Source of the DNA: Halorussus rarus
GTDB taxonomy: Archaea > Halobacteriota > Halobacteria > Halobacteriales > Haladaptataceae
Reading direction: 5' to 3'
Length of the DNA: 64,000 bases
Assembly: GCF_003369835.1 (NCBI RefSeq)
Contig: NZ_QPMJ01000001.1
Span: forward strand, 806,001 to 870,000
In this document: positions 53,452-63,300 of the stretch, piece by piece
Layout: every line of letters starts with the position of its first letter
Position numbering within the stretch: the first letter of the stretch is position 1
The notes under the pieces: generated by a model
What the model was told of the DNA's origin: nothing
Seen by the model: the letters and a program-made list of their open reading frames with translations, nothing else
Database searches by the model: none
Translations under genes and position numbers: made by a program

Positions 53452-55362
53452 ATGCCATCTGGCAACAACGGCTTTGATACCACAGAACAAGGCAGTCCGG
53501 GCATGAACCGGCGGAAGTGGCTCCAGGCGCTGGGCGTCGCTGGCGTCGCCGGTCTCGCCGGCTGCCAGGGCTCGGACAGTCCGCAGGACACGACGACCGG
53601 GTCGACGACGACCGACGACGTCGGGTTCGGCGAGGAGACCGAGACCGAAGGAACGACCACCGAGGCTGGCGAACTCCCCGAGGTCGGCGGGACCTACACG
53701 CAGGCGGTCTCCTCCAGCTTCGACTCGCTGAACTTCATCTACAACACCGAGTCGACGACGAACGACATGATCACGCTGACCCTGGACAGCGCCTACGGCT
53801 TCAAACCGGGCCAGCAGATGTTCCCGCGGTGGCTCGAACTCACCACCGACGACAACCGGGTCTACACGGCGAAGCTCCGCGAGAACCTCCAGTGGAGCGA
53901 CCCCTACGGCCAGCTGACCGCCGAGGACTACGTCTACCTCATCAAGAACGTCCACCAGACCGAGTGGGCCGGCAGCGCGGCCCGAGGCGACTGGTACATC
54001 GACGAGGAGCCGATCCCGGTCGAGAAGACCGGCAAGTACTCCTTCGAGATTCAGCTTCCGGAGGTCGACCCCGCGTTCCCCAAGCGGCCGGCCATGTGGC
54101 TGATGAAGACGGCGCCCAAGGAACTGCTCAAGCCCTACGTCGACGAGCAGGACGCGGAGGGGCTGGAGCAGGACGATGAGCTCAATTCGCTGTCGTTCAC
54201 CGGGAACCTCGGCCCCTACAAGCTCGACAGCTGGAAGCGCCAGAACAAGATGGTCTTCACGCGCAACGACGAGTACTACCTGCGCGAGGCCGACGACGTC
54301 AAGAAGGCGTTCTCGAAGGCCCCGTACTTCGAGACGGTCGAGACCCAGATCATCAAGGAGGAGAGCTCGCGGCTCTCCGCGCTCAAGACGGGGGAACTCG
54401 ACGAGGCCCAGATTCCGCCGAACAAGGCCTCGAACTTCAAGCAGCAGGAGGACGTCTACCTGAACGTCACGCCCCAGCCGTACAACGTCCCGCTGTTCTA
54501 CAACCAGCGCGCCAACGGCTGGAAGCCGTTCCGCAAGCAGGGCGTCCGGCAGGCGCTGGGCTGCGCCATCGACAAGAAGAAATTCGTCAAGGGCGTGTTC
54601 CGCGACTACGCCGAGCCCGAGTACACCTGGCAGCCCAAGTGGTCGCCCTGGTACGACGAAAGCAAGGTCGTCAAGTACGGCACCGGCGACCTCTACGGCC
54701 CCGAGGCGACCCGCTCGCGGATGGAGAAGGCGCTCAGCGACACCGAGTACAGCTACGACGGCGACACGCTGGTCGACGGCAACGACGAGCAGGTCGAGCT
54801 GACGCTGATGTACCAGTCGAGCCAGCAGACCGAGGTCGCGACCGCCCAGTTCGTCAAGCAGGAGTTCGCGAAGAACGCGGGCATCAAGGTCAAGCTCAAC
54901 GGCGTCGGCGCCACCAAGTTCGTCCGCGACTACTGGCAGCAGCAGGTGCCGGACAACGCGGACTCGTTCGAGTGGAGCCACGGCGCGTACAACGCCGGCC
55001 CGCGCGACAAGGCGACCAGCAAGAACGGCTGGGACATGGCCCGCGTCTACGGCCTCAACACCTACCCGATGACGCCGACCACCAACGAGGTCTTCTTCAA
55101 GAAGGACGGCACGTACAACCCGTACGGCTACTACCCGTCCTTCGACTTCGCGAGCCTCTTCAGCCAGGCCAAGCAGGAGACCGACCCCCAGAAGCGCAAG
55201 GAGATCCTCGCCGAGATCTTCGGCAAGCTCTCGAAGGACCAGCCGATGGGGATGTTGGCGCTCAACTCCGACATCTACGGCTACCGCGAGGGCATCGAGG
55301 GCCCCATCGAGGAGTTCTTCAGCGGCTGGGACTTCTCGACGTGGCACCGTAACGACGAGTAA
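53452..55362 (+). CDS. ABC transporter substrate-binding lipoprotein, family 5 (dipeptide/oligopeptide type)
   Basis: A 636-aa receptor. The Tat motif RRKWLQALGVAGVAGLAGC ends in a lipobox Cys at about residue 41, after an unusually long 19-residue polar leader (PSGNNGFDTTEQGSPGMN). A Thr/Glu-rich linker follows. The SBP_bac_5 body includes FPRWLELTTDDNRVYTAKLR, AEDYVYLIKNVHQ and VRQALGCAIDKKKFVKGVF. It binds peptides or other solutes outside the cell. It is the first gene of the operon; a TATA box 28 bp upstream fixes the start. Confidence 0.93.
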   Translation: MPSGNNGFDTTEQGSPGMNRRKWLQALGVAGVAGLAGCQGSDSPQDTTTGSTTTDDVGFGEETETEGTTTEAGELPEVGGTYTQAVSSSFDSLNFIYNTESTTNDMITLTLDSAYGFKPGQQMFPRWLELTTDDNRVYTAKLRENLQWSDPYGQLTAEDYVYLIKNVHQTEWAGSAARGDWYIDEEPIPVEKTGKYSFEIQLPEVDPAFPKRPAMWLMKTAPKELLKPYVDEQDAEGLEQDDELNSLSFTGNLGPYKLDSWKRQNKMVFTRNDEYYLREADDVKKAFSKAPYFETVETQIIKEESSRLSALKTGELDEAQIPPNKASNFKQQEDVYLNVTPQPYNVPLFYNQRANGWKPFRKQGVRQALGCAIDKKKFVKGVFRDYAEPEYTWQPKWSPWYDESKVVKYGTGDLYGPEATRSRMEKALSDTEYSYDGDTLVDGNDEQVELTLMYQSSQQTEVATAQFVKQEFAKNAGIKVKLNGVGATKFVRDYWQQQVPDNADSFEWSHGAYNAGPRDKATSKNGWDMARVYGLNTYPMTPTTNEVFFKKDGTYNPYGYYPSFDFASLFSQAKQETDPQKRKEILAEIFGKLSKDQPMGMLALNSDIYGYREGIEGPIEEFFSGWDFSTWHRNDE

Positions 55363-55420
55363 GCGCAGCGCCGACCGAACTCCCTCCGATTTCAGTACTT
55401 CAGATACGAGACTTTCAACT

Positions 55421-56395
55421 ATGGGCATGAGATGGTACGTGGCTCGCAGGTTGATGTGGACGTTCGTGGTGACGTTTATCATCATCTCCATCACCTGGGG
55501 GCTGCTCGCGGCGGCACCGGACAAGGACATCATCGAGGCCAAGCAGAAGGCCGCACAGGCGGGTCAGAGCGCCGAAGCGGCGGAGGAGCGCCTCAACAAG
55601 CTGCGAGGGTACGACCGGCCGCTCTGGCAGCGCTACACCGACTACATGGTCGACACGTTCACCCTCAACTGGGGGTGGTCGGACAGCAGGGGCCAACCCG
55701 TGACGGAGGCCATACTGACCTCGCTGTACTACACGGCCCAGTACTCCATCCCGTGGACGATACTGACGATGGTCATCGGCGCGAGCGTCGGCCTCTACTC
55801 GGCGGTCAACCAGTACACGAAGAAGGACCACGTCGCGACCTTCTTCGCGTTCTTCGGGATGTCGATCCCGAACTTCTGGTTCGGCATCATGCTGCTGCTG
55901 GTGTTCGCGGTCCAACTCGGCTGGGTACCCGTGATCTACAACAGCGACGTCCCGGTGTTCAGCTGGGCGAACGTCAAGCAGCTCATCCTGCCGGTGTTCG
56001 TGCTGGTGACCGGCTCCATCGGCACGTACATGCGGGTCACGCGCAACGAGGCCGCGGAGTATCTCAACACGGACTTCGTCAAGACGGCGCGCGCGAAGGG
56101 TGCCGACAACACCCGCATCCTGACCCGCCACATCCTGCGGCCCGCATCGGTGCCGATGTCGACGACGTTCGTCGGCTCGATGATCGCGCTGTTCATCGGC
56201 TCGTCGTACCTGGTCGAGGTCGTGTTCGGGATTCCCGGGCTCGGCCTGCTGACCATCGAGGCGATCCGGTCCCAGGACACCGCCCTGGTGATCGGGACCT
56301 CGTTCATCGGCATCTTCGCCTCGGTCATCGGCAACCTCCTGCAGGACATCGTGTACACGCTGCTCGACCCGCGCATCGGGTACGGTGATCGGTGA
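55421..56395 (+). CDS. ABC transporter permease, DppB type
   Basis: A 324-aa permease with six membrane segments. The opening WYVARRLMWTFVVTFIIISITW is typical of DppB/OppB. The EAA loop reads YLNTDFVKTARAKGADNTRIL (about residues 212-232). The SSYLVEVVFGIPGLGLL ending is characteristic of the DppB side. It lies 58 bp after the receptor gene. ATG 55427 is a possible alternative start. Its stop overlaps the DppC-type ATG. Confidence 0.93.
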   Translation: MGMRWYVARRLMWTFVVTFIIISITWGLLAAAPDKDIIEAKQKAAQAGQSAEAAEERLNKLRGYDRPLWQRYTDYMVDTFTLNWGWSDSRGQPVTEAILTSLYYTAQYSIPWTILTMVIGASVGLYSAVNQYTKKDHVATFFAFFGMSIPNFWFGIMLLLVFAVQLGWVPVIYNSDVPVFSWANVKQLILPVFVLVTGSIGTYMRVTRNEAAEYLNTDFVKTARAKGADNTRILTRHILRPASVPMSTTFVGSMIALFIGSSYLVEVVFGIPGLGLLTIEAIRSQDTALVIGTSFIGIFASVIGNLLQDIVYTLLDPRIGYGDR

Positions 56396-57588
56396 TGGCG
56401 ACGCAGAACTCTCCGAACGACACGTTCGAGGACGTCGACTGGGACGAGGAGACGAGCGGTCACGGCCTCTCGCTTTCGACCCGGGACAAGGGGCTGGCGG
56501 CCGTGCTCGCCGCGATGACCGGCCTGTTCATCTACGACGCCCTGATCGTGCCGGACGGCGAACCCACGTTCGGCGCCGTCGGCTGGTCGTACAGCGTCTC
56601 CCAGCTCGACTGGCTGTTCGCGCTGACGCTGGTGGCGCTGTTCTTCTTCGCGGTCGTCCCGATGTACCAGAACCCGCGGATGACGCGGTACTACTGGGAG
56701 GAGTTCAAGAAGAACAGGCCCGCGATGGTGAGTCTGGGCTATCTGATCACCATCTTCGTCGTCGGCATCGTCGGGCCGCTGTTCATCAGCAAGCCGGAAC
56801 TGGCGCTGCTGGAGAAGTACCAGCCGCCGATGTTCACTGCGGTCGACACGTCGTACGTGATCGAGTGCGCCGGCGAGGTGTCGAACGGGCTGTGCCACGG
56901 CAGCACGCAGTACCCGCTCGGGACGACCGGCGACGGCAAGAGCATCTTCAAGATCGTCGTCTACGGGATGCAGGTCAGCATGAAGATCGGGCTCATCTCC
57001 GCGCTGCTGGTGATGGTCATCGGCAGCGTCGTCGGCACCGTCGCGGCGTACGCCGGCGGGCTGGTCGACGAGGTGCTGATGCGGTACGTCGACATCCAGA
57101 TGGTCTTCCCGACCTTCATCGCGTACCTGCTCATCACCTACATGTACGAGCCGAGCCTGTTCCTGTTCGTGCTGATGTTCGGCGGGCTCACCTGGGGCAA
57201 CAACGCGCGATACGTGCGCTCGAACGCGCTCCAGAAGACCGAAGAGGAGTACATCAAGGCGGCCAAGACCAGCGGCGCGAGCACGTGGCACATCATCCGG
57301 CGCCACCTGATCCCGAACACCGCCAGCAGCATCATCACCGACCTCACGCTGCTGATTCCGTCGTTCATCCTGTTCGAGGCGTCGCTGTCGTTCCTCGGCC
57401 TGGGCGACCCGACGGTCCCGTCCTGGGGCCAGGTCATCGCCGCCGGGCGGAGCGACCTCTCGTTCGCGTGGTGGATCTCGACGATTCCGGGGATCTTCCT
57501 GTTCTTCACGATCCTCGCGTACAACTTCCTCGGGGACGCGCTGCTCGACGCGCTCAACCCGCAAGCCGACTCGGAGTCCGAGACGTAA
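56395..57588 (+). CDS. ABC transporter permease, DppC type
   Basis: A 397-aa permease. Residues 1-120 form an N-terminal extension with two extra membrane segments, common in haloarchaeal DppC. The core has the EAA loop KTEEEYIKAAKTSGASTWHI, and EASLSFLGLGDPTVPSWGQV is the DppC signature near residue 325. The ATG shares one base with the upstream stop (TGATG). It pairs with the DppB-like permease. Confidence 0.93.
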   Translation: MATQNSPNDTFEDVDWDEETSGHGLSLSTRDKGLAAVLAAMTGLFIYDALIVPDGEPTFGAVGWSYSVSQLDWLFALTLVALFFFAVVPMYQNPRMTRYYWEEFKKNRPAMVSLGYLITIFVVGIVGPLFISKPELALLEKYQPPMFTAVDTSYVIECAGEVSNGLCHGSTQYPLGTTGDGKSIFKIVVYGMQVSMKIGLISALLVMVIGSVVGTVAAYAGGLVDEVLMRYVDIQMVFPTFIAYLLITYMYEPSLFLFVLMFGGLTWGNNARYVRSNALQKTEEEYIKAAKTSGASTWHIIRRHLIPNTASSIITDLTLLIPSFILFEASLSFLGLGDPTVPSWGQVIAAGRSDLSFAWWISTIPGIFLFFTILAYNFLGDALLDALNPQADSESET

Positions 57589-57590
57589 TC

Positions 57591-58640
57591 ATGACTGACA
57601 CCGAACCACTACTCTCAGTTCGCAACCTCAGGACGACGTTCACGACCGACGAAGGCGTCGTTCAGGCGGTCGACGGCATCGACTTCGACATCCGCGAGGG
57701 CGAGACGGTCTGCATCGTCGGCGAGTCCGGCTCCGGCAAGACCGTGGCCAGCGAATCCATCACCCGGATCATCAACACGCCGCCGGGCGAGATCGACGGC
57801 GAGATCCGGTTCCGGGGCCGCGACATCAACGAGATGGGCGACGAGGAGCTCCGGCAGGTGCGCGGGAACAACATCGCCCACATCTTCCAGAACCCGCAGG
57901 ACGCGCTCAACCACTGCTACACCGTCGGCTGGCAGATCGTCGAGGCCATCCGGCTCCACGACGACCTCTCGAAGGACGAGGCCCGCGAGAAGGCCATCGA
58001 CCTGCTCGACCAGGTCGGCATCCCGGAGGCGACCGCGCGGTTCGACGACTACCCCCACCAGTTCTCGGGCGGGATGAAACAGCGGGTCATGATCGCGATG
58101 GCGCTGGCGACCGAGCCCGACCTGCTCATCGCCGACGAGCCGACCACCGCGCTCGACGTCACCATCCAGGCCCAGATCCTCCGGCTGCTCAACGAGCTCC
58201 AGGACGAGCTCGGGATGAGCATCCTGCTCATCACCCACGACCTGGGCGTCGTCGCCGAGGTCGCCGACCGGGTCATCGTGATGTACTCCGGGAAGGTGAT
58301 GGAGACCGGCGACGTCTACGACCTGTTCGAGAACCCGGCCCACCCCTACACGCAGGCGCTCATGGAGTGTCTGCCCGGTCGGGGCAACGAGACCCACGGG
58401 ATTCCGGGGTCGCTGCCAGACCCAACGGACCCGCCGGACGGCTGCCGGTTCGCCGAGCGATGCCCCCACGCCATAGACGTCTGCCGCGAGGGCGAGCAGC
58501 CGCCGCTGGTCGCGACCGACGCCGAGGACCACCGCGCCTCGTGCATCTACTACCAGCCGAGCTACGACGAGTCCGTGGTGTCGGGGACCGACCCGAGCGA
58601 CGCGTCGGCCGGCTTCAAGGGGGGTGCCGACGATGACTGA
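57591..58640 (+). CDS. ABC transporter ATP-binding protein, DppD type
   Basis: A 349-aa ATPase: Walker [10 protein letters not shown] (residues about 43-51), Q-loop FQNPQDALN, signature FSGGMKQRV, Walker [13 protein letters not shown], switch His in [11 protein letters not shown]. The C-terminal oligopeptide/dipeptide domain starts near residue 230 and carries [10 protein letters not shown] and CREGEQP, the Cys pattern typical of Opp/Dpp ATPases. It starts 2 bp after the permease stop and overlaps the next gene by 8 bp. Confidence 0.95.
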   Translation: MTDTEPLLSVRNLRTTFTTDEGVVQAVDGIDFDIREGETVCIVGESGSGKTVASESITRIINTPPGEIDGEIRFRGRDINEMGDEELRQVRGNNIAHIFQNPQDALNHCYTVGWQIVEAIRLHDDLSKDEAREKAIDLLDQVGIPEATARFDDYPHQFSGGMKQRVMIAMALATEPDLLIADEPTTALDVTIQAQILRLLNELQDELGMSILLITHDLGVVAEVADRVIVMYSGKVMETGDVYDLFENPAHPYTQALMECLPGRGNETHGIPGSLPDPTDPPDGCRFAERCPHAIDVCREGEQPPLVATDAEDHRASCIYYQPSYDESVVSGTDPSDASAGFKGGADDD

Positions 58641-60000
58641 CGGCGAACCGCTGCTGTCGGTCCGCGACCTCAAGAAGCACTACCCGATCACCGAGGGCAT
58701 CCTCTCGCGGGAGGTCGGCCGCGTCCGAGCGGTCGACGGCATCAGCTTCGACATCGCGCGGGGCGAGACGCTGGGGCTGGTCGGCGAGTCTGGCTGCGGG
58801 AAGTCGACCGCGGCCTCCTCGATCATCCAGCTCGAGGAGCCCACCGAGGGCGAGGTCATCTTCAACAGCGAGAAGTACGACCCCGTGGCCGACCCGTCGG
58901 CCGACCCGCACCCCAACGACGTCACGGAGTTCGACGACCGGCAGCTCAAGGAGTTCCGGCGCCAGGCCCAGATGATCTACCAGGACCCCTCCTCGAGCTT
59001 CGACCCGCGGATGACGATCGGCGAGTCGGTCGCCGAACCGCTGCGGGTCCACGGGCTCGACGACAAGGAGCGCCGCAAGGCCATCGTCGAGGACCTGCTC
59101 GAACGGGTCGGGCTGTCGGCCGACGACTACCACCGGTACCCCCACGAGTTCTCGGGCGGCCAGAAGCAGCGGGTCGGGCTCGCGCGCGCGCTCGTGCTGA
59201 ACCCCGAGCTCATCATCGCCGACGAGCCGGTGTCGGCGCTCGACGTGAGCGTGCAGGCCGAGGTCCTCTCGCTGATGAACGACATCAAGGAGGAGTTCGG
59301 ACTGTCGATGCTGTTCATCAGCCACGACCTGGGCGTCGTCCGGGAAGTGTGCGACCGGGTGGCCGTGATGTACCTCGGCGAGATCGTCGAGCTCGGTCCG
59401 ACCGAGCAGCTGTTCGAGAACCCCCAGCATCCCTACACCCAGGCGCTGCTGTCGTCGATCCCGGTGCCGGACCCCCGCCAGCGCGGGATGGGCGTCGAGC
59501 TCTCGGGCGACGTCCCGTCGCCCTCGAACCCGCCGAGCGGCTGTCGCTTCCACACCCGGTGTCCCAAGGTCATCCAGCCCGAGGGCTACGACTTCGAGCA
59601 GGAGCACTGGCGGTCGGTGATGGAACTCCGCGACCGCATCGGCAAGCACGAGATCGACGTCGAGGCGGTCCGGGAGTACGTGGTCGGCGAGCACGACGGC
59701 GACATCGACGAGGAGGCGGTGACGGCCGACCAGATGGACGCGGTCATCCGCGACGAGTTCGACGTCCCCGACCCGCTCCCGGACGCCGACGCCGAGGCCG
59801 TCCTCGCGGAGGGGCTCGAGCACGTCGCGGCGGGCGACTTCGAGAGCGCCGACGACCTGCTCTCGACCGAGTTCGAGACGGTGTGCGAGACCCGGAAGCC
59901 GACGTACACCGAGACCCAGCCCGGACACAAGGCGAGCTGTCTGCTCCACGAGGCCGAGACCGGCGACGAGTTCGAGCAGTCGGCCTCGCTCTCGGACTGA
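58633..60000 (+). CDS. ABC transporter ATP-binding protein, DppF type
   Basis: A 455-aa ATPase with Walker A GESGCGKST, Q-loop IYQDPSSSFDPRM, signature FSGGQKQRV, Walker B IIADEPVSALD and ISHDLGVVREV. The C-terminal oligo_HPY domain carries CRFHTRCPKV and closes near GHKASCLLHE. Between these Cys groups lies an acidic insertion of about 100 residues, absent from bacterial DppF but seen in haloarchaea. ATG 58633 overlaps the DppD end by 8 bp; an in-frame GTG at 58624 is less likely. Confidence 0.95.
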   Translation: MTDGEPLLSVRDLKKHYPITEGILSREVGRVRAVDGISFDIARGETLGLVGESGCGKSTAASSIIQLEEPTEGEVIFNSEKYDPVADPSADPHPNDVTEFDDRQLKEFRRQAQMIYQDPSSSFDPRMTIGESVAEPLRVHGLDDKERRKAIVEDLLERVGLSADDYHRYPHEFSGGQKQRVGLARALVLNPELIIADEPVSALDVSVQAEVLSLMNDIKEEFGLSMLFISHDLGVVREVCDRVAVMYLGEIVELGPTEQLFENPQHPYTQALLSSIPVPDPRQRGMGVELSGDVPSPSNPPSGCRFHTRCPKVIQPEGYDFEQEHWRSVMELRDRIGKHEIDVEAVREYVVGEHDGDIDEEAVTADQMDAVIRDEFDVPDPLPDADAEAVLAEGLEHVAAGDFESADDLLSTEFETVCETRKPTYTETQPGHKASCLLHEAETGDEFEQSASLSD

Positions 60001-60304
60001 CCTCGCCCCGGCCTGTCGCCGAACCGCGCTGACGCCGGCGAACGAATTAATTGTATTTTATCTACACGTATCGTCAGTGACTGGACTCCGACGACCCCTG
60101 CGCGACGTGCAGCTGTTACTTGTTGAACGATTCTCAGCGTAATCGGCCACCGTCGCGGCAAAATCGCGGACTTCGAAGTATCAATTCATCGTCCTATCGG
60201 CCACAATTTTCATTACCTCTCCCTTGAGCATGTATCGTAAGTATGGGGACGTATCTCTTCTCTGTTACGAGGATTTTTGCGGTATCAGCCGAGGGGAACA
60301 GCAA
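60001..60304. other. gap after the dipeptide operon, with a leader ORF
   Basis: A T-rich stretch at 60051-60062 is a likely transcription terminator of the ABC operon. The right part holds a 21-codon upstream ORF (60243-60308). Nothing else is seen. Confidence 0.45.
60051..60062 (+). terminator. T-rich terminator after the DppF gene
   Basis: TTGTATTTTATC about 50 nt after the stop codon; a T-rich tract is sufficient for archaeal intrinsic termination. Confidence 0.4.
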
Positions 60305-60308
60305 ATGA
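60243..60308 (+). CDS. 21-aa upstream ORF (possible leader peptide)
   Basis: ATG 60243 opens a 21-codon frame (MGTYLFSVTRIFAVSAEGNS, then Lys) whose TGA overlaps the ATG of the large secretion ATPase in an ATGA arrangement. Short length makes chance possible, but the exact 4-base overlap suggests translational coupling. A GAGG sequence inside the uORF lies about 14 bp before the ATPase start. Confidence 0.35.
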   Translation: MGTYLFSVTRIFAVSAEGNSK

Positions 60309-63300
60309 GCGACGAACGCGACGCCGACGGCGAGGACCCGCCCGACGACGACGGCATCTCGTTTTCAGACGGCGCGGACGCCGACGACGGGGACGAAGAG
60401 GCGGACGGTCCGGACGAGGACACGGGCGAGGTCGACGCCAGCGACGGGGACGGGGCCGAGGCCGACCGCGGGAACGAGAACGCGGCCGAAGCGGACTCTG
60501 ACGACGAGGGCGCGGACGACGTGGCTGGAGAGAATGGTGACGGGGACGAAGGGGACGGGAACTCACCGGGGGATGAGTCGGACGCGACCGAGGAAGATGG
60601 GGACTCGCCCGAAGGCGACGACGGGTCCGAGCGCGACGCGGGACCGTCAGGCGATGACGAAGCGTCGTCCGAAGGCGACGATGTATCGCAGGACGACGAC
60701 GCGGGCCCGGGACCGCTCGACATCAGCGACGACGAACTGGCCAGCGCGGCGGTCACGGTCGGCGAGTACGACTGGGACGCGTTCAAGGAGGAGTTCTTCT
60801 ACGAGGACGGGAGCCCGCCGACCAACTGGCGGGGCAAGCCCTACACCTTCGACCCGGAGGAGCACCTCGGCCACGACCCCGACGAGACCGGCGACCGGGT
60901 CGCCGGCGCCGCCGAGACCGCTGCGGGGCTGAGCGCCTACTTCGAGGACTTCCTCGACCCCGAGGCGACGCCGGTATCGCTCGGCGACTACCTCTGGGAG
61001 CACTTCCGGTACGAGTACTACTACGACCGGGACGAGGACGGAATCGCCCGGCCTCGCGACGAGTCGGGCGAGGTGGTCCCGTTCGACCGCAGCGAGTGGA
61101 CCGGCCACGACGACGTCCCGGACAGCGTCTTCGAAGGTGGGGTCGCGGTCACCGACCTGAGCGCGTCGTTCGAGGAGTGGCTCGACCCCGCGACCACGCC
61201 CGTCACGAAGGGCGAGTACTACTGGGAGCACTTCAAGTACGAGTACTACTACGCGGACACGAGCGTCACCGCGCCGGAGCGGCCCCGCGACGAGGCGGGC
61301 GAGATCGAGCGCTTCGAGAAGGAGGAGTGGCTCGGCTTCCCCGAGGAGGACCTAGAGGAACTGCTCGCCGAGGGCGCCCACGACGCCCGGAAGCTCCTGC
61401 AGATCGAGGACGAGCGCACCCTCGACGTCCCCGAGGAGTTCGACGAGGACGCGTTCTTCTCGACGGTCGAGGGCCACACCACGGTGGCGAACCGCTACGA
61501 CCTCGAGAAGGAGGTCGCGCTCCCGAAGAAGCAGCACTTCCGGGAGGTCGACCGCTACTGGGTCAACAAGCCCTACTCGTTCGTGGTCATCTTCCACTCC
61601 GAGAAGGAGAACGAGACCAAGTACTACCTGGTCGAGCCCTACTGCACCCCCATCGAGGACGACCTCACCGAGTTCCTGACCGGGAAGCTCCGGTCGTCGA
61701 TCAAGTACTCCAGCGAGGACGTCGTGGTCGAGGCCGAGGCCGAGGAGCGCGAGGAGGTCATCGAGCGCGAGACCCTCCGGCTGCTCGCGCGCTACGACCT
61801 CTACGCCGAGAACGACGGCGAGCGCGCCCGCCAGCTCCGGGAGCTGCTCGACCGCTACGACGACGCCAGAGACGCCGTCTCGGCCTACGTCGACCGGCTC
61901 CGCGAGGAGACCGACGCCGCGGTCGAACCGCTCCGAGAGGCCATCGAAGAACACAGGGAGCGAAGGGCGGCCGAGGCAGCCGCAAACGACGGCGAGGACG
62001 CTGCCGAAGACGCGCCGGACGGCGAAGCAATCGGCGATGTCGACGAGGAGTCGACGGTCGAGGCCGACGCCGGAGCCGAACCCTCGCCGGACGCCGACGG
62101 TGAGACCGACGAGGTCGTCGCGGACGGGGGAGCAGTTGGCGACGACTCGACTTCCGATCCCGAAACCGCGACCGGTGTCGTCGAGGAATCGGACTCACCT
62201 GAATCGCCAGAGTCACCTGTGACCGGAGACGCCGACGCCGGGGCGGGCGAGGACGCCGACCTGCCGGACGCGCAAGACGACGAGGCCGACTTCCTCGAAA
62301 CCGCCGACGAGGAGGCCGACGCGGACGACGGCCCCCGAATCCGGCTCGACGAGTACCTCGACCTGGACTTCGAGGCCGAGGGGTCGCTGCGCGAGCAGGT
62401 CCGGGCCGCGGTCGAGGCCAAGATCGATGAGCTGGAGCCCGACGACGAGGGCGGTCTCGACGGCATCATGGTCCGGCCCGAGCCCGTGCTCATCGAGGAG
62501 GACGACGAGACCCTCTCGGAGTACCAGACCGAGAAGCTGCTGTACTACCTCCGGCGGGACTTCATCGGCTACGAGCGAATCGACGGTATCAAGCACGACA
62601 TCAACGTCGAGGACATCTCGGTCGACGGGTACAACTCCCCGGTCTTCGTCTACCACACCGACCACGAGCAGGTCATCTCCAACGTCTACCACGGTAAGGG
62701 CGAACTCGACGACTTCGTGGTCAAGATGGCCCAGCGGTCGGGGAAAGGCATCTCGAAGCGCCAGCCGCAGGTCGACGCCACGCTGCCCGACGGCTCGCGC
62801 GCTCAGCTGACGCTCGGCCGCGAGGTGAGCGACCACGGCACCAACTACACCATCCGGCAGTTCAAGGACGTGCCGTTCACCCCGGTCGACCTGGTGAACT
62901 GGAACACCTTCTCGCTCGAGGAGATGGCGTTCATGTGGCTCGCCATCGAGAACCACAAGTCGCTCATCTTCGCCGGGGGGACGGCGTCCGGGAAGACCAC
63001 CAGCCTGAACGCGGTGTCGCTGTTCATCCCGAGCAACTCGAAGATCGTCTCCATCGAGGACACCCGGGAGGTCGAACTCCCCCAGCGCAACTGGATCGCG
63101 AGCGTCACCCGCCCGTCGTTCAGCGACGACGACAAGGGCGACGTCGACGAGTTCGACCTGCTGGAGGCGGCGCTCCGCCAGCGCCCCGACTACATCGTGA
63201 TGGGCGAGATCCGCGGCGAGGAGGGCCGCACGCTCTTCCAGGTCATGTCGACGGGACACACCACCTACACCACCTTCCACGCCGACACGGTCGGCGAGGT

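Noticed and set aside
60277-60501. Extra small genes in the acidic N-terminal region of the large ATPase
   Set aside because: Frames on both strands are simple mirror images of GAC/GAG-rich codons (Arg/Ser runs) and not independent genes.
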